From positions 1 through 64,000 of the forward strand of contig CAIYLW010000036.1 of assembly GCA_903927185.1 (NCBI GenBank): a DNA stretch of 64,000 nt, read 5' to 3'. The translations under genes and the position numbers were made by a program. The first letter of the stretch is position 1. Every line of letters starts with the position of its first letter. This document shows positions 1 through 9,016 of the stretch, piece after piece. Origin of the DNA: an uncultured Bacteroidota bacterium (GTDB lineage: Bacteria > Bacteroidota > Bacteroidia > Chitinophagales > Chitinophagaceae). The notes beneath the pieces were generated by a model that saw only the letters and a program-made list of their open reading frames with translations, did not search any database and was not told the DNA's origin.

Positions 1-372
1 CAATTCAAAGCCTTAGGATGGTTGGCATTACCAGATATCTTATTGTTTAAATATATCATTCCATTGTTTGCCCCATTAGCCGACTTTATGATGTTAATGG
101 GATTATTTACCGGGAATGCTAAAAAATTGGGATTTTATTACTTGATTTTCATGATTGTAGACGCAGCCATAGCTTCATTGGCTTTCTTATTCGAGAAAGA
201 ATCTCTTTGGAAACTATTATGGCTACTACCACAAAGGCTTGTGTATCGCTGGTTAATGCTGGTAGTTCTTTTCAGATCTTATAGAAGAGCTATTAAAGGA
301 GAACTGCAGCATTGGGGAGTACTCAAAAGAACCGGTAATGTAAAAGACTTACACGAAGTACCTAAAACTTAA
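1..372 (+). CDS. Processive glycosyltransferase (GT2 type), C-terminal part
   Basis: The frame is open from base 1, so the gene enters from outside the window; the TTG at 22 is an internal leucine codon. The visible 123 residues hold three or four hydrophobic helices followed by a basic tail (RSYRRAIKGELQHWGVLKRTGN). This is the usual membrane end of PgaC/BcsA-like family 2 glycosyltransferases of Bacteroidota. The catalytic domain is outside the window, so substrate and product cannot be judged. A strong hairpin terminator follows 9 bases after the stop, so this gene closes its transcript. Confidence 0.7.
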   Translation, partial: QFKALGWLALPDILLFKYIIPLFAPLADFMMLMGLFTGNAKKLGFYYLIFMIVDAAIASLAFLFEKESLWKLLWLLPQRLVYRWLMLVVLFRSYRRAIKGELQHWGVLKRTGNVKDLHEVPKT

Positions 373-380
373 TAAAAACT

Positions 381-420
381 AAGAAGGGCAGTATTACACA
401 ATACTGCCCTTCTTTTCTTT
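381..420 (+). terminator. Intrinsic terminator after the glycosyltransferase
   Basis: A perfect 15-bp stem (381-395 with 400-414) around the loop ACAC is followed by a T-rich run. It separates the upstream gene from the transketolase half gene. Confidence 0.85.
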
Positions 421-452
421 ACTTTGCAAAGTATTCAATAAATGATCAAGGG

Positions 453-1415
453 ATGAAATTATCAGAAATTCAAGTTCAAAATGAGAAAGAAACCCGCGGA
501 GGTTTTGGAGAAGGTATCTACGAAATAGGTAAAGAAAACGAAAACGTGGTTGTATTAACAGCAGATCTTGCAGGTTCATTAAAACTAGGTCCGTTTATAA
601 AAGATTTTCCTAATCGTTTTGTACAAGTTGGAATTGCAGAAGCAAATATGATCGGCATCGCTGCTGGTTTAACTATTGGCGGCAAAATTCCTTATACTAC
701 TACTTTTGCCAATTTTAGTACTGGTAGAGTGTACGATCAGATTCGCCAGAGTGTAGCATATAGTAATAAGAATGTTAAAATATGCGCTTCACATGCAGGA
801 CTAACCTTAGGTGAAGATGGTGCCACGCACCAGATTTTAGAAGATATTGGATTGATGAAAATGTTACCGGGAATGACGGTAATTGTACCATGCGATTTCA
901 ATCAAACTAAAGCCGCTACAAAAGCAATTGCTTCTTACGAAGGCCCTGTTTACTTACGTTTTGGGCGCCCTAAATGCCCAAACTTTACGACTGTTGATGG
1001 TTCTGATTTTGTGATAGGCAAAGCACAGAAATTAAGTGACGGAACGGACGTGTCTATTTTTGCTTGCGGACATATGGTTTGGAAAGCCATAGAAGCTGGT
1101 AGAATTTTAGAAGAAAAAGGCATTAGTGTTGAAGTCATCAATATCCATACTGTCAAGCCTTTAGATACAGAAGCGGTTTTAGCATCTATCAGCAAAACAA
1201 AATGCGCTGTTACAGTTGAAGAACATAATGTGATTGGCGGATTAGGTGATTCTATTGCACAAGTTGCTGCAAAGCATTGCCCTATTCCAATTGAATATAT
1301 CGGCACCAATGATACTTTTGGAGAAAGTGGAAAGCCCACTGAATTACTTACCAAATATGGTTTAGATACTCCCTTTATTGTTACAGCAGTTGAGAAAGTA
1401 ATTGCCAGAAAATAA
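453..1415 (+). CDS. Transketolase, C-terminal subunit of the split form
   Basis: This 320-residue protein has the transketolase pyrimidine-binding domain (about 10-175) and the C-terminal transketolase domain (about 190-315). The segment GIAEANMIGIAAGL carries the conserved catalytic glutamate that activates thiamine diphosphate. It would pair with a separate N-terminal subunit to move two-carbon units between sugar phosphates in the pentose phosphate pathway. In split transketolases the N-half gene usually lies directly upstream, but here that place is taken by a glycosyltransferase and a terminator, and no N-half is in the window. A box TACTTTGC at 420-427 is close to the Bacteroidota -7 motif. 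Confidence 0.9.
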   Translation: MKLSEIQVQNEKETRGGFGEGIYEIGKENENVVVLTADLAGSLKLGPFIKDFPNRFVQVGIAEANMIGIAAGLTIGGKIPYTTTFANFSTGRVYDQIRQSVAYSNKNVKICASHAGLTLGEDGATHQILEDIGLMKMLPGMTVIVPCDFNQTKAATKAIASYEGPVYLRFGRPKCPNFTTVDGSDFVIGKAQKLSDGTDVSIFACGHMVWKAIEAGRILEEKGISVEVINIHTVKPLDTEAVLASISKTKCAVTVEEHNVIGGLGDSIAQVAAKHCPIPIEYIGTNDTFGESGKPTELLTKYGLDTPFIVTAVEKVIARK

Positions 1416-1430
1416 TGTGTTTCCTTTTAT

Positions 1431-1462
1431 AAAAAAACCGCGGCAATAGTCGCGGTTTTTTT
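1431..1462 (+). terminator. Intrinsic terminator after the transketolase half
   Basis: The stem AAAAAAACCGCG / CGCGGTTTTTTT with an 8-base loop starts 15 bases after the stop codon, a classic GC stem with A and T flanks. Confidence 0.85.
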
Positions 1463-1553
1463 ATGCGCTAACCCAACCTTTTTGTTTTAGCATTTTATTT
1501 GCAATTGGTAGCATAGTAATTGAATGTAGTAAGATAGAACCAAAAAGATTTTT

Positions 1554-2207
1554 ATGAAAAACAGCACAACACAAAAAGCAGTTTTGATGGGGATCAGCCT
1601 AATACTGTTCTCTGCAACTTATTCATTTGCACAAAGAGGTTGGGGCAATGAACATGAAAGGAATAACCGTAATAATGGGAGAAATGAATACCACGAAAGA
1701 AATGAACACGAAGAAAGAAACGAATATCGTGGTAGAGAAGAACATCATATATCTCATGAATATATAGCTCCAAGAGAGAACTATTATGAAAGACCAAGAA
1801 CTTCAGTAAACATTGGGATTGGCAATGGATATGGCTATGGTGGAGGAGGAAGTTATATTCCTTACGCTTCCCATTATATATCACCAAGATTTACACTTGG
1901 TTTCCGTTTCAATTTATTGCCAATGGGATATTTGTCTATGAACTATGGAGGAAATCCATACTACTATTATAACGGTGCATTTATGCGTCCTTATAATAAT
2001 TACTATGAAATAGTTGAAGCCCCTCTTGGTGCAGAAGTTCCTGCTTTACCAATTGATGCCAGACCCGTTGTGATCAATGATATTAAGTTCTACGAGATTA
2101 ATGGAAACTTTTTCAAAAAAGTGTATCATTCAAATGGTGAAACCTGGTACAGAGTAGTTGGAAAGAATGGAAGGCTGGAAACTGATCAGTATAATGATGA
2201 AAGATAA
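1554..2207 (+). CDS. Secreted Tyr/Gly-rich protein (DUF6515-like)
   Basis: The 217-residue product starts with a Sec signal peptide (about 1-26, ending SFAQ). Then comes a charged low-complexity stretch of repeated N-E-H-E-R-N type (about 27-75), a Tyr/Gly-rich stretch (about 90-150), and a more regular C-terminal part containing YEINGNFFKKVY. That C-terminal pattern resembles the DUF6515 family of secreted Bacteroidota proteins. No catalytic motif is visible and the function is unknown. It stands alone between the transketolase terminator and a repeat region. Confidence 0.7.
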   Translation: MKNSTTQKAVLMGISLILFSATYSFAQRGWGNEHERNNRNNGRNEYHERNEHEERNEYRGREEHHISHEYIAPRENYYERPRTSVNIGIGNGYGYGGGGSYIPYASHYISPRFTLGFRFNLLPMGYLSMNYGGNPYYYYNGAFMRPYNNYYEIVEAPLGAEVPALPIDARPVVINDIKFYEINGNFFKKVYHSNGETWYRVVGKNGRLETDQYNDER

Positions 2208-2230
2208 GAGTGAGGAGTGAGGAGTGAGGA
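2208..2230. repeat. Short tandem repeat, 7-bp unit
   Basis: The unit GAGTGAG occurs 3.3 times directly after the stop codon of the preceding gene. It may be a slippage product; no function is evident. Confidence 0.6.
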
Positions 2231-2267
2231 AATAAGAGAATTAAACACTTGACGTTTAATTCTAAAA

Positions 2268-2331
2268 CACCCCTCCTGTTCGCTTGCGAATAGGAGGGGC
2301 AAGTCGAGCGGCTTAGCGATGACTGGGGTGG
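2268..2331 (+). repeat. REP-like palindromic element, copy 1
   Basis: This 64-bp element begins CACCCCTCCTG and ends ACTGGGGTGG. It contains internal inverted segments (CCCCTCCT/AGGAGGGG). A diverged copy in the opposite orientation lies at 2375-2439. Both sit between two convergent genes, the usual place for REP/BIME-type elements. Confidence 0.65.
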
Positions 2332-2374
2332 CTTCTCTCCTCAAAACAATCATTCCAATTTGTCATATCAGACT

Positions 2375-2439
2375 AACCACCCCGGCTGTTCGCTCAGTCG
2401 CTACAGCCACCCCTCCTAGCGCAAGCGCCAGTAGGGGTT
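2375..2439 (-). repeat. REP-like palindromic element, copy 2 (inverted)
   Basis: Read on the minus strand, this segment follows copy 1 closely: both share CTTGCG, then AGGAGGGG, then TAGCGA, then GGGGTGG in the same order and spacing. The pair can fold as one large hairpin between the ends of convergent genes, which may also stop transcription from both sides. Confidence 0.65.
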
Positions 2440-2463
2440 CTTTAAAAATTAAATAATAACTTT

Positions 2464-3885
2464 TTAAAAGAATAACAAACTAATCCCAATGGCCGCAATC
2501 ACAGAAATCAAATCCACTAATAACATAGCAGACAAAGTGTATCGCGTATTTTTTACTTTGATGCTTCCAAAGTAAACAGCAATTACATAAAATGTTGTTT
2601 CAGCTGCACATTGGAAAATACAAGCTAATCTACCCGTTAATGAATCAACGCCATAAGTACGCATCGAATCAATCATGAATCCTCTGGAACCTGCTGCATT
2701 AAAGGGTCTTAGAATGGCAATCGGTAGCGCGTCTACAATTTCTTTTTTAACCCCCATCAATAAAAACAACTTACCCATATAACCTGATACAATTTCAAAC
2801 ACACCACTATTTCTGAATAACGAAATAGCTACGAGCATTCCTAATATATAAGGGAAGATTCTTTTTCCTGTTGTTAGTCCGGATGCAGCGCCTTCAACAA
2901 ATGAGCTGAAAATATCTTTATCATTAGATGCAAAATATTTCTCACGATAAAACGCATAAGCAAGGATTGCAAAAATGATCACCAACAAAATCACGTTCGA
3001 CAAATTCGTTGTGAAGTGATTCTTTCCAATAATATCTAAACGCGTAATATAGAAAAGTAGGCCTGCAATAATTCCCATGATGGCACCGAGCGATAAAATG
3101 AGCGATGCACTTTTAAAATTTATTTTTTGCTTGATCCCTACAATAATTAAAGCCGCAACAGTCCCCACAAAAGAAGTGATAATACAGGGTAGCATTACAT
3201 CTGCAGGGTTTTGCGCATTCTGTGCTGCACGATATCCGATGATGGAAGTAGGTATCAATGTTAATCCTGCAGCATGCAAACTCATGAACATGATTTGCGA
3301 ATTACTGGCTTTATCTTTTTCAGTATTCAGTTCCTGCAGACTTTCCATCGCCTTTAATCCAAACGGAGTTGCAGCAGAATCTAACCCTAAAAAGTTAGCC
3401 GCAAAATTTAAGGTCATGTAAGAAATGGAAGGATGATTCTTTGGGATCTCTGGAAATACTTTCACAAAAACCGGACTTAACAATTTCGCTAATTTTTCAC
3501 TCGCACCTGAATCAATCAATAATTGTAGAATCCCGCAAAAAAAGGATAGATAGGCAATTAAAGGAAGCAACAGATCAAAAATGGTATTCTTACAAGTAGG
3601 TAATATGCCATCAGTAGCTTGTTTGCCCACAGCAATTTTTACTGTGCTATTATCTAAAATATACAGCGAATCATTTTGTGTATATCGATGGTCTTTTGCT
3701 TTTTGTAAAGTGTCTTGCAAAAAAGGAGAAACCTGGCTCAGATACATTTCCTTTTTCACCAATGGTTCGTCTTTCTTACCATTCACAACATAATCAATAG
3801 AGTAACTAGTTCCACTAAATAATTGGGCAAGGATATACGTAACAGAAACTAGAATGATAATTAACCAAAACCTGCTTAATGCCAT
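2464..3885 (-). CDS. Nucleoside recognition (SpmA/SpmB-type) membrane protein
   Basis: An integral membrane protein of 473 residues that looks like SpmA and SpmB joined in one chain. The first half carries NFAANFLGLDSAATPFGLKA, the SpmA/Gate-domain signature; the second half (ILRPFNAAGSRGFM, CAAETTFYV) matches SpmB. Members are annotated as nucleoside-recognition or spore-maturation proteins, although these bacteria do not sporulate; the real role is unknown. I start at the ATG at 3885. An upstream TTG (3906) overlaps a TATATTGC -7-like box at 3903-3910, so it would lie before the transcript start. A soluble loop (about 35-95) precedes the first Gate domain. Confidence 0.85.
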   Translation of the reverse strand: MALSRFWLIIILVSVTYILAQLFSGTSYSIDYVVNGKKDEPLVKKEMYLSQVSPFLQDTLQKAKDHRYTQNDSLYILDNSTVKIAVGKQATDGILPTCKNTIFDLLLPLIAYLSFFCGILQLLIDSGASEKLAKLLSPVFVKVFPEIPKNHPSISYMTLNFAANFLGLDSAATPFGLKAMESLQELNTEKDKASNSQIMFMSLHAAGLTLIPTSIIGYRAAQNAQNPADVMLPCIITSFVGTVAALIIVGIKQKINFKSASLILSLGAIMGIIAGLLFYITRLDIIGKNHFTTNLSNVILLVIIFAILAYAFYREKYFASNDKDIFSSFVEGAASGLTTGKRIFPYILGMLVAISLFRNSGVFEIVSGYMGKLFLLMGVKKEIVDALPIAILRPFNAAGSRGFMIDSMRTYGVDSLTGRLACIFQCAAETTFYVIAVYFGSIKVKNTRYTLSAMLLVDLISVIAAIGISLLFF

Positions 3886-3902
3886 AAACGAAAATTGATG
3901 TA

Positions 3903-3910
3903 GCAATATA
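3903..3910 (-). promoter_or_regulatory. -7 promoter box before the SpmA/B-type gene
   Basis: TATATTGC on the minus strand, close to the TAnnTTTG consensus, 18 bases upstream of the ATG at 3885. No clear -33 TTG was identified. Confidence 0.4.
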
Positions 3911-3942
3911 CGAACTAATCTTTTCTACGTTTATGCTTATGA

Positions 3943-4584
3943 TTAAGGAGCCAAACGCTCCAGCTTCCAACCTTCTGGCTTTGCAGAATATCTTAATCTA
4001 TCGTGCAACCTTGAACTCCTACCCTGCCAAAATTCAATGGCTGTTGGCTTTACGATATAACCACCCCAATGATCGGGACGTGGCACTTCTTGTGCATTAA
4101 ACTTATTAGTATAAAACGCTACATTCTTATCTAATAAAGACCTATCCGATATTACTGAGCTTTGCGGTGAACACCAAGCACCTATTCTACTTCCAAAGGG
4201 ACGCGATTGAAAATATTCTTCACTATCTGCAGCACTAATTTTTTCGATATTACCATCAATTCTAACCTGACGCTCTAATTCTTTCCAGAAAAAAAGTAGA
4301 CAAGCTTGGGGATTAGCAGAAATATCCTGTCCCTTCTGACTATTATAATTTGTAAAAAAAACAAAACCGTTTTTATCATACCCTTTCAATAAAACAATTC
4401 TTGCAGAAGGTTTGCCATCAGCTGATGAAGTAGCTAATGTCATAGCATTTACTTCTTCAATTTTGCTTTCAACTGCTTCTAACCACCAATGACCGAACTG
4501 CACATAAGGATCCAAAGCTGCATCAGATTCAAGCAATGATTTCAATCGATAGTCTTTCCGTATATCTGCTATGCTGTTGCTCAT
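3943..4584 (-). CDS. pdxH: Pyridoxamine/pyridoxine 5'-phosphate oxidase
   Basis: The 213-residue product matches PdxH end to end: N-terminal DIRKDYRLKSL, FMN-binding RIVLLKGYD, FTNYNSQKG, and the C-terminal dimerisation part with EFWQGRSSRLHDRLRY and a terminal ERLAP. It is a cytoplasmic FMN enzyme that oxidises pyridoxine or pyridoxamine phosphate to pyridoxal phosphate, the last step of vitamin B6 synthesis and salvage. Length and C-terminus are typical. A TAACTTTG box lies 18 bases upstream. The gene stands apart from other cofactor genes. Confidence 0.96.
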   Translation of the reverse strand: MSNSIADIRKDYRLKSLLESDAALDPYVQFGHWWLEAVESKIEEVNAMTLATSSADGKPSARIVLLKGYDKNGFVFFTNYNSQKGQDISANPQACLLFFWKELERQVRIDGNIEKISAADSEEYFQSRPFGSRIGAWCSPQSSVISDRSLLDKNVAFYTNKFNAQEVPRPDHWGGYIVKPTAIEFWQGRSSRLHDRLRYSAKPEGWKLERLAP

Positions 4585-4601
4585 AATAAAAGTTTAGGAG
4601 G

Positions 4602-4609
4602 CAAAGTTA
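4602..4609 (-). promoter_or_regulatory. -7 promoter box of pdxH
   Basis: TAACTTTG on the minus strand matches the Bacteroidota consensus TAnnTTTG exactly and lies 18 bases before the pdxH start. Confidence 0.55.
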
Positions 4610-4654
4610 TTGGCTCTGTTGCTAAGAAAACCTAATAATTATCATCAAAAAAAA

Positions 4655-4685
4655 GTCCTCCAATAAATTAAATTCATTGGAGGAC
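4655..4685 (-). terminator. Intrinsic terminator after the RND pump gene
   Basis: The 10-bp stem GTCCTCCAAT / ATTGGAGGAC is followed, read on the minus strand, by a run of eight T residues. It lies 16 bases past the stop of the efflux gene. Confidence 0.85.
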
Positions 4686-4701
4686 CATTTTATATAATCA
4701 G

Positions 4702-7700
4702 TTAATCATTAATTTCTAACTGTTCTGCTTCATGTTTTCCTGATATATAGGTATATACCGCTGGAATTACAAATAAGGTAAGAATCAAGGAGAATATGAT
4801 ACCGCCTACAATTACAATACCTAAAGGCATTCTACTGGTACTTGCTGCACCAAGGCTCAATGCAATTGGTAAAGCGCCTAAAGCGGTAGCAAGACTGGTC
4901 ATTAAAATAGGTCTCAAACGTTGAGTAGCTGCTTCAATTACAGCAGAGTTTTTACTAAACCCGTTTTCTCTTTTTTGATTTGCAAATTCTACAATCAGAA
5001 TACCATTTTTGGTTACCAGTCCTATCAACATAATCATACCAATTTGCGAAAAGATATTAATCGTTTGATGAAAGATCCACAAGCTTAATAATGCTCCGGC
5101 AATTGCCAATGGCACTGTAATCATAATCGTAAATGGATCTTTGAAACTTTCAAATTGTGCGGCAAGCACTAAGTAAATAAGTGCTAATGCTAATGCCAAT
5201 GCGAAACTAGTATTAGAAGAACTTTCCACAAAATCGCGAGAAGGACCGTTCAAATCAGTTTGAAAAGATTCATCAAGTACCCGATTTCCAATTTCTTGCA
5301 TAGTTTTTACTCCATCTCCAATTGTTTTACCTTCAGCAAGTGAAGCCGACACTGTTGCAGATTTAAAGCGATTAAAGTGGTAAAGCGTTGGCGGGTTACT
5401 ATTTTCTTCCAAACGCACCACAGACTTCAAAGGAATATTGTCCCCTCGATTATTACGCACATATAATTTTTCAATATCAATTGGCTCATTTCTATCAGCC
5501 CTTTCTACTTGATTAATTACTTGATATTGTTTTCCATTCATTATAAAATAAGCAGCTCTTGCACCACTAAATGCAGCTTGAACAACACTCGCCACATCGG
5601 TAGTAGTTAATCCCAAATCTTTTGCTTTGATTCGGTCGATACTTAATTGCATTTCAGGCTTATTGAATTTAAGATTCACATCTACATTCTGAAATGTTTT
5701 ATCTTTTCTTGCTTCTTCCAAAAACTTAGGAATAACCGTTTTTAACTTTTCAAAGTCAAGATTCTGCACAATAAATTGCACAGGTAATGATCCTCTTGAT
5801 GCTAGACCCACAGAAATGGTTTGTTCTTGCACCGCGAAAATTCGAGCATCGTTAAATCTGGTTAATTTTCTATTTAATTCATTGGCAATTTCATTCTGAG
5901 TTCTTTTTCTGGTATCAGGTAATACTAATCCAATTCTTCCACTTGCATTGTTGGCCCCATTTCCTCCAAAACCTGGAGTTGCATTAAAGACAAAATCTTT
6001 TTCTGGAACCGAATCCATTAAAAAATCTGTCACTTTATCGGAAATCCCCTGCATCTTATCATAGCTGGTTCCTTCTGGTGCAGTAAGACTCAAACGAATA
6101 CTACTCTTATCTTCCAGAGGCGCAATTTCGCTTTGAATATTTTTACCAATAAAATAAATGATTCCCACACAAATGCCCACAATCACCCAGGCAAACCAGC
6201 GGATTTTTATAAAGCCAGTTAGCAATGCTTTATAGCCACTTTCCATTCCTTTAAAAAAGGGTTCAGTTTTTTCGTAGAATTTTCCGTGACCCATATCTTT
6301 TTTATTTAGGAACACATTCAATACAGGCGTGATAGTAAGAGAAACAAATGCAGAAATTAATACAGCACAAGCCACAACAATACCAAATTCACGGAAAAGG
6401 CTTCCTACAAATCCCTGTAAGAAAATTACTGGTAAAAATACAACGGCTAGTGTGATGGAGGTAGATAAAACGGCAAAGAAAATCTCTTTACTTCCTTCTA
6501 GTGCTGCCTTACGAATAGGCAATCCTTCTTCCAATTTTCGGAATATGTTTTCAGTCACCACAATTCCATCATCTACCACCAAGCCTGTAGCCAATACAAT
6601 ACCCAATAAGGTTAATACATTAATTGAGAAACCTCCTACATACATGATAAAGAAAGTGGCAATTAATGAAATTGGTATATCAATTAAAGGCCTGATAGCA
6701 ATAAGCCAATTTCGGAAGAAAAAGAAAATTACCATTACTACCAAACACAATGAAATGATCAATGTCTCTTGAACCTCTTTCAGAGATCGGCGAATATTTT
6801 TTGTATTATCAATTAAAATATGAAATTCAATATCTGATTTATTGCCTTTTTTAATTTGCTCCAATCTTTTATTAAATTCATCTGAGATACGAATATAGTT
6901 TGCACCAGGCTGAGGCGTTATGGAGATACCCACGGCAGGAAGACCATTATATTTCCAACCAAACTCTTCTACTTCCGGACCTAGTTCTACTTTTGCAACA
7001 TCAGACAAGCGCACAATTCCAGTTGCATCTTCTTTAAGAATTAAATCTGCAAATTGTTTTTCGGTGGTTAATTTTCCAAGCGTTCGAATAATTAACTCCG
7101 TATTACTACCATAAATTTTACCAGCAGGTAATTCAACGTTTTCTTTATTAAGGGCAGTTTGTATATCATTGAAAGCAATCCCATAAGCAGATAGTTTATC
7201 CGGCTTGATCCAGATACGCATGGAAGGTCTTTTTTGTCCACGGATATCTACTGCACTTACTTCATTAATAGTCTGAAACCTTTGTTGTAAAACGTTTTCA
7301 GCATAATCACTTAGCTCCATCAAACCTTTCGATCTACTTTGGATTGCCATAAAAATGATAAAATCGCTATTCGCATCCGATTTAGTAACTACAGGAGGGG
7401 CATCAATATCTTGAGGTAAATTTCTGATTGTCTGACTTACTTTATCCCTTACATCATTTGCAGCTGCTTCCAATGAAACACCTAAATTAAATTCTACAGT
7501 GATATTACTTGATCCAATAGAACTCGAAGAACTAATACTTCTAATGCCTGGAATACCATTGATTTGTTTTTCTAATGGTTCGGTGATCTGACTTTCAATT
7601 ACATCAGAATTGGCACCTGTATAGCTGGTACTAACACTGATAGTAGGGGGATCAATTGCCGGATATTCTCTAATAGCTAAAAAACTAAAACCAACAACTC

Positions 7701-7773
7701 CGAACAACACAATCATGATGTTCATCACTGTTGCAAGTACCGGCCGCTTTAACGATAATTCTGATATATTCAT
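4702..7773 (-). CDS. RND multidrug efflux permease (HAE1/AcrB type)
   Basis: At 1023 residues this is a full-length HAE1-family inner-membrane pump. It begins with the usual NISELSLKRPVLATV helix, has a first periplasmic loop with the pore domain (about 40-330), the proton-relay aspartate pair in GLVVDDGIVV (about 401-402), a second periplasmic loop (about 555-860), and the conserved lysine in GLVTKNGILIVEFANQ near 925. It would export hydrophobic or amphipathic compounds using the proton gradient. The adaptor gene lies directly upstream in the same direction. No TolC-like channel gene is nearby, so the channel must be supplied from elsewhere. Confidence 0.95.
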   Translation of the reverse strand: MNISELSLKRPVLATVMNIMIVLFGVVGFSFLAIREYPAIDPPTISVSTSYTGANSDVIESQITEPLEKQINGIPGIRSISSSSSIGSSNITVEFNLGVSLEAAANDVRDKVSQTIRNLPQDIDAPPVVTKSDANSDFIIFMAIQSRSKGLMELSDYAENVLQQRFQTINEVSAVDIRGQKRPSMRIWIKPDKLSAYGIAFNDIQTALNKENVELPAGKIYGSNTELIIRTLGKLTTEKQFADLILKEDATGIVRLSDVAKVELGPEVEEFGWKYNGLPAVGISITPQPGANYIRISDEFNKRLEQIKKGNKSDIEFHILIDNTKNIRRSLKEVQETLIISLCLVVMVIFFFFRNWLIAIRPLIDIPISLIATFFIMYVGGFSINVLTLLGIVLATGLVVDDGIVVTENIFRKLEEGLPIRKAALEGSKEIFFAVLSTSITLAVVFLPVIFLQGFVGSLFREFGIVVACAVLISAFVSLTITPVLNVFLNKKDMGHGKFYEKTEPFFKGMESGYKALLTGFIKIRWFAWVIVGICVGIIYFIGKNIQSEIAPLEDKSSIRLSLTAPEGTSYDKMQGISDKVTDFLMDSVPEKDFVFNATPGFGGNGANNASGRIGLVLPDTRKRTQNEIANELNRKLTRFNDARIFAVQEQTISVGLASRGSLPVQFIVQNLDFEKLKTVIPKFLEEARKDKTFQNVDVNLKFNKPEMQLSIDRIKAKDLGLTTTDVASVVQAAFSGARAAYFIMNGKQYQVINQVERADRNEPIDIEKLYVRNNRGDNIPLKSVVRLEENSNPPTLYHFNRFKSATVSASLAEGKTIGDGVKTMQEIGNRVLDESFQTDLNGPSRDFVESSSNTSFALALALALIYLVLAAQFESFKDPFTIMITVPLAIAGALLSLWIFHQTINIFSQIGMIMLIGLVTKNGILIVEFANQKRENGFSKNSAVIEAATQRLRPILMTSLATALGALPIALSLGAASTSRMPLGIVIVGGIIFSLILTLFVIPAVYTYISGKHEAEQLEIND

Positions 7774-7820
7774 CTTATTCCTTGGATCAAAAATGCATTA
7801 ATAAAAATGGATGCTAACCA

Positions 7821-8867
7821 TTAGCGAATAATTTCTTCGAGTTTTAAAACTTTACGAACTTTTGCTTTCCCATTAGGCTTTGCGAAAAGAACACCGCTTA
7901 CAACTACAGAATCGCCTTCATTGATACCTGTTAAAACTTCAACAGCACCAATATTTCTTACCCCTGTAGTTATCTTAACGAGTGAGGATATCCCATTTTT
8001 TACAACTACTAATTTTTTAACGCTCGCATCAGGTATTATCGCATTGGCAGGAACCATTATACTATTGCTATTTTCTCCTGCATCAATATATATTTTTACA
8101 AACCCGCCTGGATTTGCAGCTCCTTCTAAATAAGCACGAATTTTTAAATTTCTAGAAGTAGCATTAATTAAAGGTTCAGTGGCATAAATGGTAGCTTTTC
8201 TTTTGGCCGACTTTCCTGCATCAATATCCACATCAATCGTTTTACCCTTTTTAATAAGAGAACTATAATTTTCAGGAACTGTAAAATCGATTTTTAATTT
8301 ATTTACTTGTTGTATGGTGGCAACAATTGTAGCAGGTGTAATATAAGCTCCCGGACTAATTTGTCTCAAACCAATTAATCCATCAAATGGTGCTCTAATT
8401 ACTGTTTTATCAATTAGCGTTTGCGTATATTCTAAATCAGCTTTAAGGCTATTTACCTGATTCAAAGCAATGTCATAATCATTTTGATTAATGCCATTTA
8501 TATTTAATAATTTTTTATTGCGTTGCTCTGTTAAGGTTGCTAATTCTAAAAGTACTTTTGTTTTGGCAATTTGTGCTTGCAAATCTGCATCATTAATTCT
8601 TGCAAGAACGGTTCCTTTGGTAACGGTTTTACCCTCAGGAATATCTAAATAAACCACTCTGCCACTTACCTCTGGATGCAATTCCGCATATTCATTAGCA
8701 ACAACTGTACCATTGGCTTCCATTATATTAATAATTTTTTGAGGATGGGCAATGATAACATCAACGATTACCGGCGGCTGCACAGTATTTTGTTTGGGTG
8801 CCTCTGTCTTTGATTTACAGGCTGCAAAAGATGTTAGGATGATAACTGCTAAATAAATTGGTTTCAA
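7821..8867 (-). CDS. RND efflux periplasmic adaptor lipoprotein (MFP)
   Basis: The 348-residue product has a lipoprotein signal (SFAAC, cysteine 17), a lipoyl/barrel-sandwich region (VSGRVVYLDIPEGKTV and the returning VIRAPFDGLIG), a short coiled-coil hairpin between them, and beta-barrel and membrane-proximal domains at the C-terminus. It would link the RND permease to an outer-membrane channel. It starts at a TTG codon at 8867, required to keep the lysine-led signal peptide. The spacing of 47 bases to the permease gene suggests one operon, transcribed adaptor first. Confidence 0.93.
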   Translation of the reverse strand: MKPIYLAVIILTSFAACKSKTEAPKQNTVQPPVIVDVIIAHPQKIINIMEANGTVVANEYAELHPEVSGRVVYLDIPEGKTVTKGTVLARINDADLQAQIAKTKVLLELATLTEQRNKKLLNINGINQNDYDIALNQVNSLKADLEYTQTLIDKTVIRAPFDGLIGLRQISPGAYITPATIVATIQQVNKLKIDFTVPENYSSLIKKGKTIDVDIDAGKSAKRKATIYATEPLINATSRNLKIRAYLEGAANPGGFVKIYIDAGENSNSIMVPANAIIPDASVKKLVVVKNGISSLVKITTGVRNIGAVEVLTGINEGDSVVVSGVLFAKPNGKAKVRKVLKLEEIIR

Positions 8868-9016
8868 AGGCTGAAGTTTTGGAAATTAAAGATAGAAATA
8901 TTTTAACTGTTGGCTTTCAACAATGTATGAATGGTTAAACATGCTAAAATATTCGATAAAAGAATAAGAATCGCATTTTAGAACGTAAATTCATAGGCCT
9001 AACAAAAACTTGCTAT

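Noticed and set aside
1594..1887. Minus-strand frame within the secreted Tyr/Gly-rich gene
   Set aside because: It is a low-complexity His-rich shadow of a repetitive coding region.
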